A DNA stretch of 55,891 bases, taken from contig DATJFQ010000076.1 in the NCBI GenBank assembly GCA_035495555.1, forward strand, positions 1-55,891. Direction: 5' to 3'. Numbering within the stretch: position 1 is the stretch's first letter; every line of letters begins with the position of its first letter. The position numbers and the translations under genes were made by a program. The DNA is from DATJFQ01 sp035495555. GTDB taxonomy: Bacteria; Acidobacteriota; Vicinamibacteria; Vicinamibacterales; 2-12-FULL-66-21. Below, piece by piece: positions 23,885 to 33,425 of the stretch. A model generated the notes under the pieces. That model was not told the DNA's origin. It was given only the letters and a program-made list of their open reading frames with translations, and did no database searches.

Positions 23885-26695
23885 GTGGCCGACTGGAAAG
23901 ACACGCTGAACCTGCCGCATACCGACTTCCCCATGAAAGCCAACCTGCCGGCGACCGAGCCGGTGGCGTTGAAGCGCTGGGATGAGATGGATCTGTACCG
24001 GCGCATCCGAGAGCGCCGCGCGGGCGCACCGAAATTCGTTCTCCACGACGGGCCGCCCTACGCCAACGGTCAAATCCACCTCGGGACTGCCCTCAACAAA
24101 ATCCTGAAGGACTTCGTCGTCAAATCGAAGACGATGGCGGGCTACGACTCCCCGTACGTCCCGGGCTACGACTGCCACGGACTGCCGATCGAACTGAAGG
24201 TCGACCGCGAACTGGGCGCAAAGAAGCGGGACATGAGCGCCGCCGATTTCCGGCGTGCCTGCCGCGCCTATGCCGAGCGGTTCATCGGCGTCATGACGGA
24301 AGAGTTCAAACGCCTCGGGATTTTCGGCGAGTGGGACGACCCGTATCTGACGATGAATTTCCGGTATCAGGCCGCGATCGCCCGCGCGCTGGGCCGGTTC
24401 GTCGAGCAGGGGCTCGTCTACAAGGGCAAGAAGCCCGTCCACTGGTGCATTCATTGCCGGACCGCGCTCGCCGAAGCGGAAGTCGAGTACGAGTCGCACA
24501 CGTCGCCATCGATCTACGTCGAGTTCCCGCTGGCTCCTGAGAGCGTCGGAGAATTCGCCGCGCGTGTGCCCGCGCTCGCCGGCCGCAACGTCTCGGTGCT
24601 CATCTGGACGACGACGCCCTGGACGATCCCGTCGAACCTCGCCATCGCGTTTCACCCTGACTTCGACTACGGCGCCTACGACGTCGACGGACGCGGCGTC
24701 ATCGTCGCTGAAGCGCTCGCTGACAAGGTGGCCGCGGCAGCGGGCCGCAGTTTCGGGCCGCCAATCGCACGGATGAAAGGCGCGGACCTGGAACGGATCC
24801 GTTTTCAGCACCCCCTCTATGCGAGGACGTCGCTGGGCGTGCTTGGCGATTACGTCACGTTGGAGGCAGGCACAGGCGCCGTCCACACGGCCCCTGGGCA
24901 TGGCGCTGACGACTTCCACACCGGCGTGCGCTACGGACTCGATATCTATGCCCCTGTGGGGCCCGGCGGCCGATTCCTCGAGAGCGTCGAACTTTTCGGC
25001 GGGATGCGGGTGTTCGACGCGAACCCGACGATTGAAGCCGCGCTGGACGAGCGCGGACGCTTGTGGCATCGCGAGTCCTTCGAGCATCAGTATCCGCACT
25101 GCTGGCGGTGTCATAACCCGGTCATCTTTCTCGCGACGTCGCAGTGGTTCATCCGAATGGACGGCGATCCCGTCGTCGGCGGCAAGACGCTGCGCCAGGC
25201 GGGACTCGATGCGATCGACCGCGACGTCAGGTGGATTCCGGCGTGGGGGCGCGACCGCATCTACAACATGCTGGTCAATCGTCCCGACTGGTGCATCTCG
25301 CGCCAGCGCGCATGGGGTGTGCCGATTCCTGCGCTCGACTGTACGAGCTGCGGCGAGGCCCTTCTCACGGCGCCGCTCGTGGAGCGTGCCGCGTCCGTCT
25401 TCGACGAATACGGCGCGGATGCCTGGTACGAGCGGCCAATCGAAGAGTTCATCCCCGAGGGCCTGACGTGCCCGTCCTGCGGCGGCAGCTCGTTCGAGCG
25501 GGAACGCGACATTCTCGACGTCTGGTTCGACTCGGGTTCGAGCCATGAAGCCGTGCTGCCGTTCCGTCAGGAACTGACGTGGCCGGCAGACATGTACCTC
25601 GAGGGCAGCGATCAGCACCGCGGCTGGTTCCAGAGTTCGCTGCTCGTCGGACTCGGCACGCGCGGACGTCCCCCGTTTCGCGAGGTGCTGACGCACGGAT
25701 TCCTGATCGACGTCGACGGACGCAAGATGTCGAAGTCGGTCGGCAACGTCATCGCGCCGCAGGAGGTGATCAGGGACAGCGGGGCGGAAACCCTGCGTCT
25801 GTGGGTCGCGATGAGCGATTTCCGCGAAGAGCTTCGTGTCGGGAAACAGATCCTCCAGCGTGTCACCGAGGCGTACCGCAAGATCCGCAACACGATGCGC
25901 TATCTCGTCTCGAACCTGTACGACTTCGATCCGAGCGTCGATCGTGTGCCGCTGGACGCGATGCAGGAAGTCGACCGCTACGCGCTCGACCGGTATGCCG
26001 CGGCGGCGTCAGCGTCGCTGCGCGCGTACGAAAGCTACGACTATCCATCGATCTTCCAGACCGTCAACCAGTTCGTCACCGTGGATCTCAGCGCGTTCTA
26101 CGCGGACGTCTCGAAGGATTGTCTGTACACGTTGGGCGCCGCGTCGCTCGAACGGCGGTCCGCGCAGACGGCGATGTATGTGATCGCCGACGGCCTGGCG
26201 CGGCTGCTCGCGCCGATCCTGCCGGTGACCTGCGACGAGCTGTGGCGCCATCTTCCCGGTCCTCGCGCGGAGAGCGTGCATCTCGCGGAGTTCCCGAGCG
26301 ATGTCGATCGTCTGATGGATTCGGAGTTGAGCAGCCGATGGCAGCAGCTCATCGCGGTACGCGACGAGGTCAACCGCGTGCTGGAAACGGCACGGCAGGC
26401 GAAGGAGATCGGCACGTCGCTCGCGGCGCGGGTGTCGCTCACCGCAGGCGGCGAAGCCGGACGGCTGCTCCAGCGTTCGGAAGCGGACCTGCCGATGCTG
26501 TTCATCGTGTCGCAGGTGTCGCTCGACGTCAGCGGATCTGATGGCGTGAGCGTGTCCGTCACGCGCGCTGAAGGGCATAAATGCGAGCGCTGCTGGCGAG
26601 TGCTGCCGGCGCTCGCCGGCGATCCCGACTCCCCGGGTCTGTGCGCACGATGCGTCTCGGCGCTTGCGGCCCAGGCCCCGCAGGGAACCACGTAA
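23885..26695 (+). CDS. ileS: isoleucyl-tRNA synthetase
   Basis: A 936-residue class I synthetase. The HIGH motif appears as HLGT in GQIHLGTALNKILKDF (about residues 61-76), where most IleRS have HIGH. KMSKS is intact (DGRKMSKSVGNV, about 613-624). The editing domain carries the WTTTPWTIPSNLA block (about 240-252). The C-terminal zinc site is CERCWR...CARC (about 900-925). The start is GTG 23885; an ATG at 23881 is in another frame. The stop is 2 nt before lspA, so ileS-lspA-rluD form an operon. Confidence 0.95.
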   Translation: MADWKDTLNLPHTDFPMKANLPATEPVALKRWDEMDLYRRIRERRAGAPKFVLHDGPPYANGQIHLGTALNKILKDFVVKSKTMAGYDSPYVPGYDCHGLPIELKVDRELGAKKRDMSAADFRRACRAYAERFIGVMTEEFKRLGIFGEWDDPYLTMNFRYQAAIARALGRFVEQGLVYKGKKPVHWCIHCRTALAEAEVEYESHTSPSIYVEFPLAPESVGEFAARVPALAGRNVSVLIWTTTPWTIPSNLAIAFHPDFDYGAYDVDGRGVIVAEALADKVAAAAGRSFGPPIARMKGADLERIRFQHPLYARTSLGVLGDYVTLEAGTGAVHTAPGHGADDFHTGVRYGLDIYAPVGPGGRFLESVELFGGMRVFDANPTIEAALDERGRLWHRESFEHQYPHCWRCHNPVIFLATSQWFIRMDGDPVVGGKTLRQAGLDAIDRDVRWIPAWGRDRIYNMLVNRPDWCISRQRAWGVPIPALDCTSCGEALLTAPLVERAASVFDEYGADAWYERPIEEFIPEGLTCPSCGGSSFERERDILDVWFDSGSSHEAVLPFRQELTWPADMYLEGSDQHRGWFQSSLLVGLGTRGRPPFREVLTHGFLIDVDGRKMSKSVGNVIAPQEVIRDSGAETLRLWVAMSDFREELRVGKQILQRVTEAYRKIRNTMRYLVSNLYDFDPSVDRVPLDAMQEVDRYALDRYAAAASASLRAYESYDYPSIFQTVNQFVTVDLSAFYADVSKDCLYTLGAASLERRSAQTAMYVIADGLARLLAPILPVTCDELWRHLPGPRAESVHLAEFPSDVDRLMDSELSSRWQQLIAVRDEVNRVLETARQAKEIGTSLAARVSLTAGGEAGRLLQRSEADLPMLFIVSQVSLDVSGSDGVSVSVTRAEGHKCERCWRVLPALAGDPDSPGLCARCVSALAAQAPQGTT

Positions 26696-26697
26696 TC

Positions 26698-27258
26698 ATG
26701 GACTCCACCGCGTTCGACGCCCATCCGCCGGATTCCCCGGTGCACCAGCATGCGGCGCGCGGTCCCATCGTGACCGCGCTCGAGCTGGTCATCATCGCCG
26801 GCGTCGTCGCCGTCGATCAGATCTCGAAACTTCTGGTCAAGCGGCTGCTGCCGCTGCAGGAGAGCCATTCGATCATCCCGAACCTCCTGGACTTCACCCA
26901 CGTGCAGAACACGGGTGCGGCCTTCGGCCTGATGAACGCGGCAGACTTTCCCTACAAGTCGGCCGTGATGATCGTCATTGCCGGTGTGGCGCTGGTCGCG
27001 ATCTCCCTCTACGCCCGTCAGCTCGGCTCGCACGAACGGCTGTCGCGAATCGGTCTGGCGCTCATCCTGGGCGGCGCCCTCGGCAATCTGATGGATCGCG
27101 CCATCTCCGGCTACGTCGTCGATTTCGTCGACGTCTACTGGGGCGACGCCCATTTCTGGGCCTTCAACCTCGCCGACGCGGCCATTTCGGTTGGCGCCGT
27201 GCTCGTGCTGCTCGATATGATCGGCCTCGGGCGACGACACCCGTCGCATGCCGGCTGA
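26698..27258 (+). CDS. lspA: lipoprotein signal peptidase
   Basis: A 186-residue signal peptidase II of the inner membrane that cleaves prolipoproteins. It has four hydrophobic helices and the family motifs AVDQISKLLVK (about residues 38-48), NTGAAFGL (about 76-83), GNLMDR with its catalytic Asp (about 128-133) and FNLADAAI with the second Asp (about 155-162). An N-terminal tail of about 20 polar residues is longer than usual. The last 11 nt overlap rluD. It would process the TPR lipoprotein at 40.3 kb. Confidence 0.95.
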   Translation: MDSTAFDAHPPDSPVHQHAARGPIVTALELVIIAGVVAVDQISKLLVKRLLPLQESHSIIPNLLDFTHVQNTGAAFGLMNAADFPYKSAVMIVIAGVALVAISLYARQLGSHERLSRIGLALILGGALGNLMDRAISGYVVDFVDVYWGDAHFWAFNLADAAISVGAVLVLLDMIGLGRRHPSHAG

Positions 27259-28216
27259 GCCCCAGCGGCGCTCCGTCCTCGTCGATGACGACCATGACGG
27301 CCTGCGCCTGGACGCCTTCCTCGCGGCCGTTCTGACGGGCTGCTCGCGTTCCCAGATTCAGCGCTTCATCAGGGACGGCCGCGTCACCGCCGACGCTGGC
27401 GCGCTCCGCCCGAGCACCCCGGTGAAGACGGGCCAGCAGTTCACGATCGATCTGCCCGCGCCCCTGGAGGCGACCGCGGCCCCGGAAGACATCCCGCTCG
27501 ACATCGTCTTCGAGGACGCCGACATCGTCGTCATCGACAAGGCAGCGGGCATGGTGGTCCATCCCGCAGCGGGCCACCCGAGCGGGACGATGGTCAATGC
27601 CCTGCTGCACCATGTGGACGACCTGAGCGGTGTCGGCGGCGAGCTGCGGCCGGGGATCGTGCATCGCCTCGACCGTGGTACCTCCGGTCTCATGGTGGTC
27701 GCGAAGAACGATGCCGCGCACCACGCGCTCGCGCGGCAGTTCCACGACCGCGAAGTTGAAAAGGAGTACATCGCGCTCGTCTGGGGCGTCGTGCAGGCGG
27801 GACGCCGGATCGACGCGCCGATCGGACGCGATCCGAAGGATCGACAGAAGATGTCTACGCGCGCACGCCGGGCACGCAGCGCGGTGACCCGTGTCACGCG
27901 CGCCGAGCATCTGAAGGGTGTGTCGCTGCTGCGCCTGGCGATCGCCACGGGGCGCACGCATCAAATCCGCGTGCACCTCAACGCCATCGGTCATCCGATC
28001 GTCGGAGATCAGACCTACGGCGGCGTGCATCGGCACGTGCCCGGCGATGTTCGCGCCGTGCAGCGGCTCGAGCGCCCATTCCTTCACGCGACACGGCTGG
28101 CCTTCACCCATCCGACGGACGGCCGACAGCTCGAGTTCGAGTCGCCATTGCCAGACGACCTGCAGGCAGTGCTCGACGACATTCGCGAGAAGCAGGCCAC
28201 GGGTGAAAACGACTAA
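27248..28216 (+). CDS. rluD: RluD-type large-subunit pseudouridine synthase
   Basis: A 322-residue RluA-family enzyme. An S4 RNA-binding domain (about residues 15-75, LDAFLAAVLTGCSRSQIQRFIRDG) is followed by the catalytic domain with GIVHRLDRGTSGLMVVAK (about 136-153), whose Asp is the nucleophile; RG replaces the usual KD(T). The C-terminal GRTHQIRVHLNAIGHPIVGD (about 235-254) is standard. It likely modifies 23S rRNA positions equivalent to 1911, 1915 and 1917. It overlaps lspA by 11 nt. The exact RluC/RluD subtype is inferred. Confidence 0.87.
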   Translation: MPAEPQRRSVLVDDDHDGLRLDAFLAAVLTGCSRSQIQRFIRDGRVTADAGALRPSTPVKTGQQFTIDLPAPLEATAAPEDIPLDIVFEDADIVVIDKAAGMVVHPAAGHPSGTMVNALLHHVDDLSGVGGELRPGIVHRLDRGTSGLMVVAKNDAAHHALARQFHDREVEKEYIALVWGVVQAGRRIDAPIGRDPKDRQKMSTRARRARSAVTRVTRAEHLKGVSLLRLAIATGRTHQIRVHLNAIGHPIVGDQTYGGVHRHVPGDVRAVQRLERPFLHATRLAFTHPTDGRQLEFESPLPDDLQAVLDDIREKQATGEND

Positions 28217-28240
28217 TTCCCAACTCCCAATTCCCAACCA
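28217..28240. repeat. AATTCCC/ACTCCCA heptamer repeat before the nudix gene
   Basis: The 27-bp gap between rluD and the nudix gene is almost wholly made of three 7-bp units of the same family as 1905-1934, in the opposite orientation. It leaves no room for a Shine-Dalgarno sequence. Confidence 0.7.
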
Positions 28241-28243
28241 ATC

Positions 28244-28771
28244 ATGTCGGATCAACCAGCTGAAAAACTCGCGTCTGAACGCGTGTTCACGGGAAAAGTC
28301 TTCAACGTCGATCGCGATCATGTGAAGCTGCCGAACGGGCGGGAGAGTACGCAGGATGTCGTACGCCATTCGAAATCCGTCGTCATTGCGCCCGTGCCGG
28401 AACCCGGACGCATCATCCTGATCCGCCAGTATCGGTATGCGGTGAACGCATGGCTCTGGGAGCTTCCGGCGGGCAGCGTGGACGAGGGGGAGACGCCCGA
28501 ACACGCGGCTGCGCGGGAGTGCCATGAAGAAATCGGACAGGTACCCGGGACGGTCGTGCGCCTCTCGGCGCTGTATCCGACGCCCGGCTACTGCGACGAG
28601 GAGATGATCTTCTTCCGGGTATCGGGACTCGAGCAGGCGTCGGAGCCTGCGGCGGTCGACGAGGACGAAGACATCGAGGCGCGCGAGTTCGAGCTACGCG
28701 AGGCGCGCGACATGGTCCGGCGCGGCGAGATCGTGGACATGAAGACGATCGTCGGTCTCGCGCTGCTCTGA
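28244..28771 (+). CDS. NUDIX hydrolase, ADP-ribose pyrophosphatase-like
   Basis: A 175-residue Nudix protein with a complete box at residues 77-99 (G77, E83, R91-E92, E95-E96, G98). The upstream beta-strand region with RQYRYAVNAWLWELPAGSVD is characteristic of the ADP-ribose pyrophosphatase subgroup (NudF/YjhB-like). It probably splits ADP-ribose or a similar nucleotide sugar. It lies 27 bp after rluD on the same strand, separated only by a heptamer repeat. Confidence 0.88.
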   Translation: MSDQPAEKLASERVFTGKVFNVDRDHVKLPNGRESTQDVVRHSKSVVIAPVPEPGRIILIRQYRYAVNAWLWELPAGSVDEGETPEHAAARECHEEIGQVPGTVVRLSALYPTPGYCDEEMIFFRVSGLEQASEPAAVDEDEDIEAREFELREARDMVRRGEIVDMKTIVGLALL

Positions 28772-28820
28772 TGGGGAAATGACCCCGCGCGTTGTGGCGG
28801 ATCCGTTCGCCCTGAGCGAA

Positions 28821-29717
28821 TCAGCCGCCGCCATCAGGTTCCCGTCGCGCGTTGACGATCGCGTCGAGCGCTTCAATCGTTGCGACATGGATGTCGACGA
28901 TGTCGGTGATGTCAGGCGCGTAGCCGCCGGCGAGGACGACGGCAATCGGAATCCCCGCGTCGCAAACCGCACCGATCACCATCCGATCGCGCGCGGCGAG
29001 CCCCGCCTTCGTGAGCTTCAAACCGCCCAGCGCGTCGCCCTCGTACGGGTCGGCACCCGCCACGTATACGACCAGCTCCGGCCCGTGGGCAAGCACCGTC
29101 GGCAACGCGCCCGCGAGGGCCGCGAGGTACTCCTGATCGCCGGTCCCGTCTTCCAGGCCGACGTCGAGATCGCTGCGCGGCTTGAAGAGAGGATAGTTGT
29201 GCTGCTGGTGGATCGAGAACGTGAAGACCTCCGGATCGCGTTCGAAGATCATCGCCGTGCCGTTACCATGGTGGACGTCGCAGTCGATGACAGCGGCGCG
29301 GCGCGCACTGCTGCGGATCGCGACCGCGATGTCATTCAGCGGGCAGAACCCTTCGCCGTGGTTGGCAAACGCATGATGCAAACCGCCGCCGACGTGCGCG
29401 GCAGCGCCGTCCGCCAGCGCGGCGGCCGCGGTCTGACAGGTGCCGCCGACCATCAGGCGGAAGCGATCGGCCAGCCCGGGCCGCCACGGCACCTCGAGCG
29501 TGGCGATCTCGTTCGCCGTCAGCGTGTTGAGCCGCAGCTTGTGCAGATATTCGCGCGTGTGCACCAGCGCCAGGTCCTCCCACGACGCGGCGGCCGGCTC
29601 CTCGATGACGAATGCCGAGCGTTGCGCCAACCGCTCGATCGCCAGCCGGTATTTGGCCGTCGGCCACACGTGACCAGGAAGCGACAGCTCGTATTGCGGC
29701 GAGTAGAAGAGACGCAT
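28821..29717 (-). CDS. histone deacetylase-family protein
   Basis: A 298-residue arginase/deacetylase-fold enzyme. The active-site motifs are present: GGGLHHAFANHGEGFCPLND (the tandem His), VIDCDVHHGNGTA (zinc ligands Asp and His), GADPYEGDALGGL (third zinc ligand) and LAGGYA (catalytic Tyr). Bacterial members act on acetylated small molecules, polyamines or proteins such as acetyl-CoA synthetase (AcuC). The start is MRLFYSPQ at 29717; a longer frame upstream has no conserved residues. A TACAGT lies 9 nt before it. The substrate is unknown. Confidence 0.87.
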   Translation of the reverse strand: MRLFYSPQYELSLPGHVWPTAKYRLAIERLAQRSAFVIEEPAAASWEDLALVHTREYLHKLRLNTLTANEIATLEVPWRPGLADRFRLMVGGTCQTAAAALADGAAAHVGGGLHHAFANHGEGFCPLNDIAVAIRSSARRAAVIDCDVHHGNGTAMIFERDPEVFTFSIHQQHNYPLFKPRSDLDVGLEDGTGDQEYLAALAGALPTVLAHGPELVVYVAGADPYEGDALGGLKLTKAGLAARDRMVIGAVCDAGIPIAVVLAGGYAPDITDIVDIHVATIEALDAIVNARREPDGGG

Positions 29718-29839
29718 GCGAAGAAAACTGTAGCGCGGTCCCGCGCCGGTTGCTGCGGTATACGACCGCTGCTGGCCATTTCCTGCCTCGTACCCATTCG
29801 AAACTTCCTCGCCCCCGCAGCGCGGCTGGTGGGGTCGGC

Positions 29840-31366
29840 ATGAAGGGAGCCGCGAGCGCGACGGCCGCGCTGTCGATGGTTCTGGCGGTGCTCGCAGCGG
29901 TGGCACTCAGCGGGGCGTACGTCAATCATGACGCCGCCTGGTATCTGTATATGTCGGGACGGTGGCTCGACGGCGCCACGTTGTACCGGGACGTGGTCGA
30001 CACGAACCCGCCCCTGATTGTGTGGTTGTCGACGCCGCCCGTGGCCGTCGCGCGCGCGCTCGGCACACCGGCGCCGGCTCTCTTCAAGGTCTGGGTCTTC
30101 ATGGTCGCGCTGGCGGCACTCGCCGTGTGCTGGCGGTCCATTCGGAGGCAGTCGCAGTCGCTCGCATTCGCAACCACGGCAGGCCTCGTGTTCTTATGTC
30201 TCTTGTACCCGAAGGGAGATTTTGGGCAGCGCGAGCACGTCGCGGTGCTCCTGGCGCTGCCGTATGTTGTGACGACTGCTGATAGGGCGGCAAGCCGGAG
30301 CCGCGCGGCCGCCGTCGCGATCGGCATAGCCGGCGGACTCGGGTTCGCGATCAAGCCGCATTTCGTGCTCGCCTGGGTTGCAGTCGAGGCTGCCGCGCTC
30401 TTCTGGTTCCGGCTGGGATTCAGGCGGCCACAACTGATCGCGGCGGCAGTCACAATCGTGACTTACGCAGCGCTGGTGCTGACGCTCACGCCGGCATACC
30501 TGCACGTGCTTCAACAGGTGCGCGAAGTGTATGGCGGGCTCGATTCGGAAGCATCCCTGCTGCGTGTTCCGGCGGTGCAGGTGTGGACTGCCAGCGCGAT
30601 GGCGGTTGCGGCAATCCGGTGGCGGTCTGGCGACCGCACGCCGATTCTGCTGTTTGCCGCTGCGACAGGATTTCTGGCCGCGGCGCTCCTGCAGTTCAAG
30701 GGCTGGACGTACCAGATGTATCCCGCGCGCGTGTTCCTGGCCGCCTTCGCGATCAGCGGCGTTGCAACGCTGCTCGAAATCGCGCCACACATTGCTGCGA
30801 GCGTGCGCGGCGGCATGCGTACCCTCGGTCTGGCGTTCAGCGCTGGTCTGGTGATCTGGACAGCGCGCGATGTCGTCCAAGTGCGGCATCCGGACGCCGC
30901 GGATCTCGTGTCGCCGCTGATTGCGCAGATTGAGCACGAAGCACCGGCCGGGCCGCTGGCCGTCCTGAGCATGCGAACGCTCATCTACCCCGCATTCCCC
31001 GCCGTGAACTACACCGTGGCCGCGTGGTCGCTGCGCCAGAACTCGATGTGGTTTCTGCCGGGCCTGTATGCGGAGCAGGACTCGCATGGTCCGCCGTTCA
31101 GACCGCATGCACCCGACGCGATGAGCGCCACCGAGCGCGAGTTTTTCCTGCAGGTCGAAAACGATCTGTGCTCGAAACCGCCTGCGCTGCTGCTGGTCGA
31201 GGACCCGCTCGCGTTGCCTCCGCGCGGGCGGCGCGGGATCGATTTTCTGGCCTACTACGGCCAGAGCGAGAGGCTCGCGCGGCTGTTCGCGCACTACGCA
31301 CCGGACGGACGGGTCGGACCGCTTACGTCGCTGCGAGCGACTGGCGAACCGACGTGCGACCGCTGA
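29840..31366 (+). CDS. GT-C fold membrane glycosyltransferase-like protein (ArnT/PMT-like)
   Basis: A 508-residue polytopic protein with about ten hydrophobic helices. The first periplasmic loop reads YVNHDAAWYLYMSGRWLDG then LYRDVVDTNPPLIVWL (about residues 27-65), the pattern of GT39/GT83 transferases in which the Asp is catalytic. It probably moves a sugar from a polyprenyl-phosphate donor to a periplasmic acceptor. The donor is unknown, though a prenyl synthase lies at 10.9 kb. Its last 44 nt overlap the end of the opposing gene. Confidence 0.68.
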   Translation: MKGAASATAALSMVLAVLAAVALSGAYVNHDAAWYLYMSGRWLDGATLYRDVVDTNPPLIVWLSTPPVAVARALGTPAPALFKVWVFMVALAALAVCWRSIRRQSQSLAFATTAGLVFLCLLYPKGDFGQREHVAVLLALPYVVTTADRAASRSRAAAVAIGIAGGLGFAIKPHFVLAWVAVEAAALFWFRLGFRRPQLIAAAVTIVTYAALVLTLTPAYLHVLQQVREVYGGLDSEASLLRVPAVQVWTASAMAVAAIRWRSGDRTPILLFAAATGFLAAALLQFKGWTYQMYPARVFLAAFAISGVATLLEIAPHIAASVRGGMRTLGLAFSAGLVIWTARDVVQVRHPDAADLVSPLIAQIEHEAPAGPLAVLSMRTLIYPAFPAVNYTVAAWSLRQNSMWFLPGLYAEQDSHGPPFRPHAPDAMSATEREFFLQVENDLCSKPPALLLVEDPLALPPRGRRGIDFLAYYGQSERLARLFAHYAPDGRVGPLTSLRATGEPTCDR

Positions 31367-33425
31367 CGGCGGCGGAACCCCATCCGCCGATAGTGATAGC
31401 GGCGATCGCAATCCCAATCAGCCAAGGGTGCTGCGGATATGTCAGTTGTACCTCATAAGTGCCGTCGCGGGGCGCCAGGAACGCCAACTGACCTCCGGCG
31501 TCGCTGATCGGAATCGGCGCCTGACCGACGCTGGCGGTCCACGCCGGATGGTAGTTCGCGCGCAGGATGACGCGGCTGCCGGCGCGCACTCCCTGGAGTC
31601 TGACCCGCCCGCCATGTGGTGACTGATCGAACAGTGCCGCAGTGCCTGTGTCCGCCACTGCGGATCGACCGTCCGGCCGATCGACGCGAAATTCCGTCCA
31701 GCGGTCGGCGACACCCACACGATGAAAGCCGCTGTTCGAATCGAGGAACCGCAGCGCGGGGACACTCCACACGAAGAGGCTGACAACACCCCACCGGTGC
31801 AGCTCGGCCAGCAGCGTCGCCCCGTCCACGGACGCAAGCGGCTGTCCTCTGAAGGTACCGCTCGCGAAGATTTGGTCGCGGTACGGTGTCCACTGCCACC
31901 CGTCCCACATGCCGGCGTACAGCAGCCGGCCGGTGGCAGCGGGCAGCAGCGCCTCGAAATGCGACGGAAACGGCGTCGGAACCGACTCCCCGCTCGTCGT
32001 ATCGACATCCCGATGAAACGCGTTTTCGACCAGCACCAGATACCCGGGTGCCGTGCGGATCCGCTGCACCAGCGCTGGCGCGTACGACTCGACGCCGGGC
32101 ACGTGCTGAACCTGAAAGAACACGATTTGGATATAAAGCACGAAAACGGCCGTGAGTGCCCACCCCAGCGCTTTCCCGCCGCTCATCCGGCAGACGATCC
32201 ACGCGCAGACCGGCGCCAGGAACACGGGCAGCAGGTGAATGGGACGGATGAACACGTACCCGAACCATTGATAGTTCAGCCGCACCATCGCAGCGACGCC
32301 AAGCGTGAACCAGGCGTAGGTGCGTGCGCGGCCCTTCGCGATCCATGCGGCCACCGCAACGACTGGCAACAGCACGGTCGTCAGGCCGGTGTAATCGTTG
32401 AACCAGCGTCCCGGTCTCGTGAGGATCTCGACGTTGTAATACAGCTGCCGTGCAAACGAGGAAAGTGCGAACGGCGCGGGATGCAGCGCCACGTTGTTCG
32501 CGAGGAAGTAAGACGGATACCGCCACAACTCCCAACTGTCGGCGAGGCCTGCCACGATTGCGGCTGCCGCCGACACTATCGCCCGCACGAGCGACGCCAA
32601 GTCGCGTGACACAACCGCATCAACGGCGAGGAAGCAGAGGGCGTAGAAGAAAAAGCCGCGGTGACTGTAATAGCAGATCGTGAGCGCGAGGGGCAGGGTT
32701 GCTGATGCCACGCGGGAACCGCGGCGTGCCGCGTGCGCTGCGTAGAGGACCAACGCGACCGACACGACGCCGGCCAGTGAATTGGTGTCGCCGCTGCGAA
32801 CCAGGATATAGCCGTAGCTGGCAGCGAACAGCGCCGCGAACCCTGTCGCGGCCGCGCGGATGTCGTCGCGGCCGCCGTTCTCGAGCGACAGGTCGAGCCA
32901 GACGAGGAGCGGGATCGCAGCGAAGAGGAGCAGGTGCAGCGCATGGAACCCTCGCGCCGGCCCGAGGAGGAGCATCGGCAACGCGCCCCAAATCGTGAGG
33001 TCCTGCGTGACGTCGGTGACCACAGGATAGCCGCCGAGGAACGCCCATTGCCACCCGGTGAACGTCGCGTGCCGCAACAGCGCGACGCCCTGCAGGGTGC
33101 TTTGAAACCGCGGCGGCCAGTCGTCGAGGAACGGAACGAGATTCCAGGTGCCTGGCGGAAACCAGGAGAGAAACGCCGAGGCGAGGATGATGCTGCCGGC
33201 GGCGAGAGTCACAACCGGCAGGGATCCGGCGCGCGCGCGGCCCGGGCGTGCCCGCCACGCGAGAGCGGACGCAATCAGCAGCGCGGTGATGAAGAACGGT
33301 TTCTTACCTCCGTTCAACGACCCTGGCACCTGCGCCCATCGGGACGTGAGCAGCAGGTTCAGCCAGGCGATCGCGAGGGAGACGAGCAGCGCCACTCGGG
33401 CGATGCGCGACTCCCCATCATTCAC
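31323..33425 (-). CDS. large polytopic membrane protein, GT-C/YfhO-like, function unknown
   Basis: A 700-residue protein. Roughly the first 460 residues hold a dozen hydrophobic helices. An acidic loop LVPFLDDWPPRFQ (about 97-109) is placed where GT-C enzymes have catalytic acids. The C-terminal 240 residues look extracytoplasmic, with a beta-rich module VILRANYHPAWTASVG resembling the tail of YfhO-type proteins, then a last helix (LIGIAIAAITIGG). Probably a transferase acting on lipid-linked sugars; this is inference. It starts 4 nt inside the end of lon (ATGA) and ends 44 nt inside the opposing gene. Confidence 0.65.
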   Translation of the reverse strand: MNDGESRIARVALLVSLAIAWLNLLLTSRWAQVPGSLNGGKKPFFITALLIASALAWRARPGRARAGSLPVVTLAAGSIILASAFLSWFPPGTWNLVPFLDDWPPRFQSTLQGVALLRHATFTGWQWAFLGGYPVVTDVTQDLTIWGALPMLLLGPARGFHALHLLLFAAIPLLVWLDLSLENGGRDDIRAAATGFAALFAASYGYILVRSGDTNSLAGVVSVALVLYAAHAARRGSRVASATLPLALTICYYSHRGFFFYALCFLAVDAVVSRDLASLVRAIVSAAAAIVAGLADSWELWRYPSYFLANNVALHPAPFALSSFARQLYYNVEILTRPGRWFNDYTGLTTVLLPVVAVAAWIAKGRARTYAWFTLGVAAMVRLNYQWFGYVFIRPIHLLPVFLAPVCAWIVCRMSGGKALGWALTAVFVLYIQIVFFQVQHVPGVESYAPALVQRIRTAPGYLVLVENAFHRDVDTTSGESVPTPFPSHFEALLPAATGRLLYAGMWDGWQWTPYRDQIFASGTFRGQPLASVDGATLLAELHRWGVVSLFVWSVPALRFLDSNSGFHRVGVADRWTEFRVDRPDGRSAVADTGTAALFDQSPHGGRVRLQGVRAGSRVILRANYHPAWTASVGQAPIPISDAGGQLAFLAPRDGTYEVQLTYPQHPWLIGIAIAAITIGGWGSAAVSGRTSVRQSLAAT

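Noticed and set aside
23660..25696. Minus-strand open frame of 678 codons opposite ileS and across a terminator
   Set aside because: It runs through the rho-independent terminator at 23780-23815 and has no recognisable domain.
29840..33425. The two GT-C-like genes as a transferred glycosylation island
   Set aside because: Only two genes, no flanking repeats or tRNA, and one is coupled to lon. Not enough to claim transfer.
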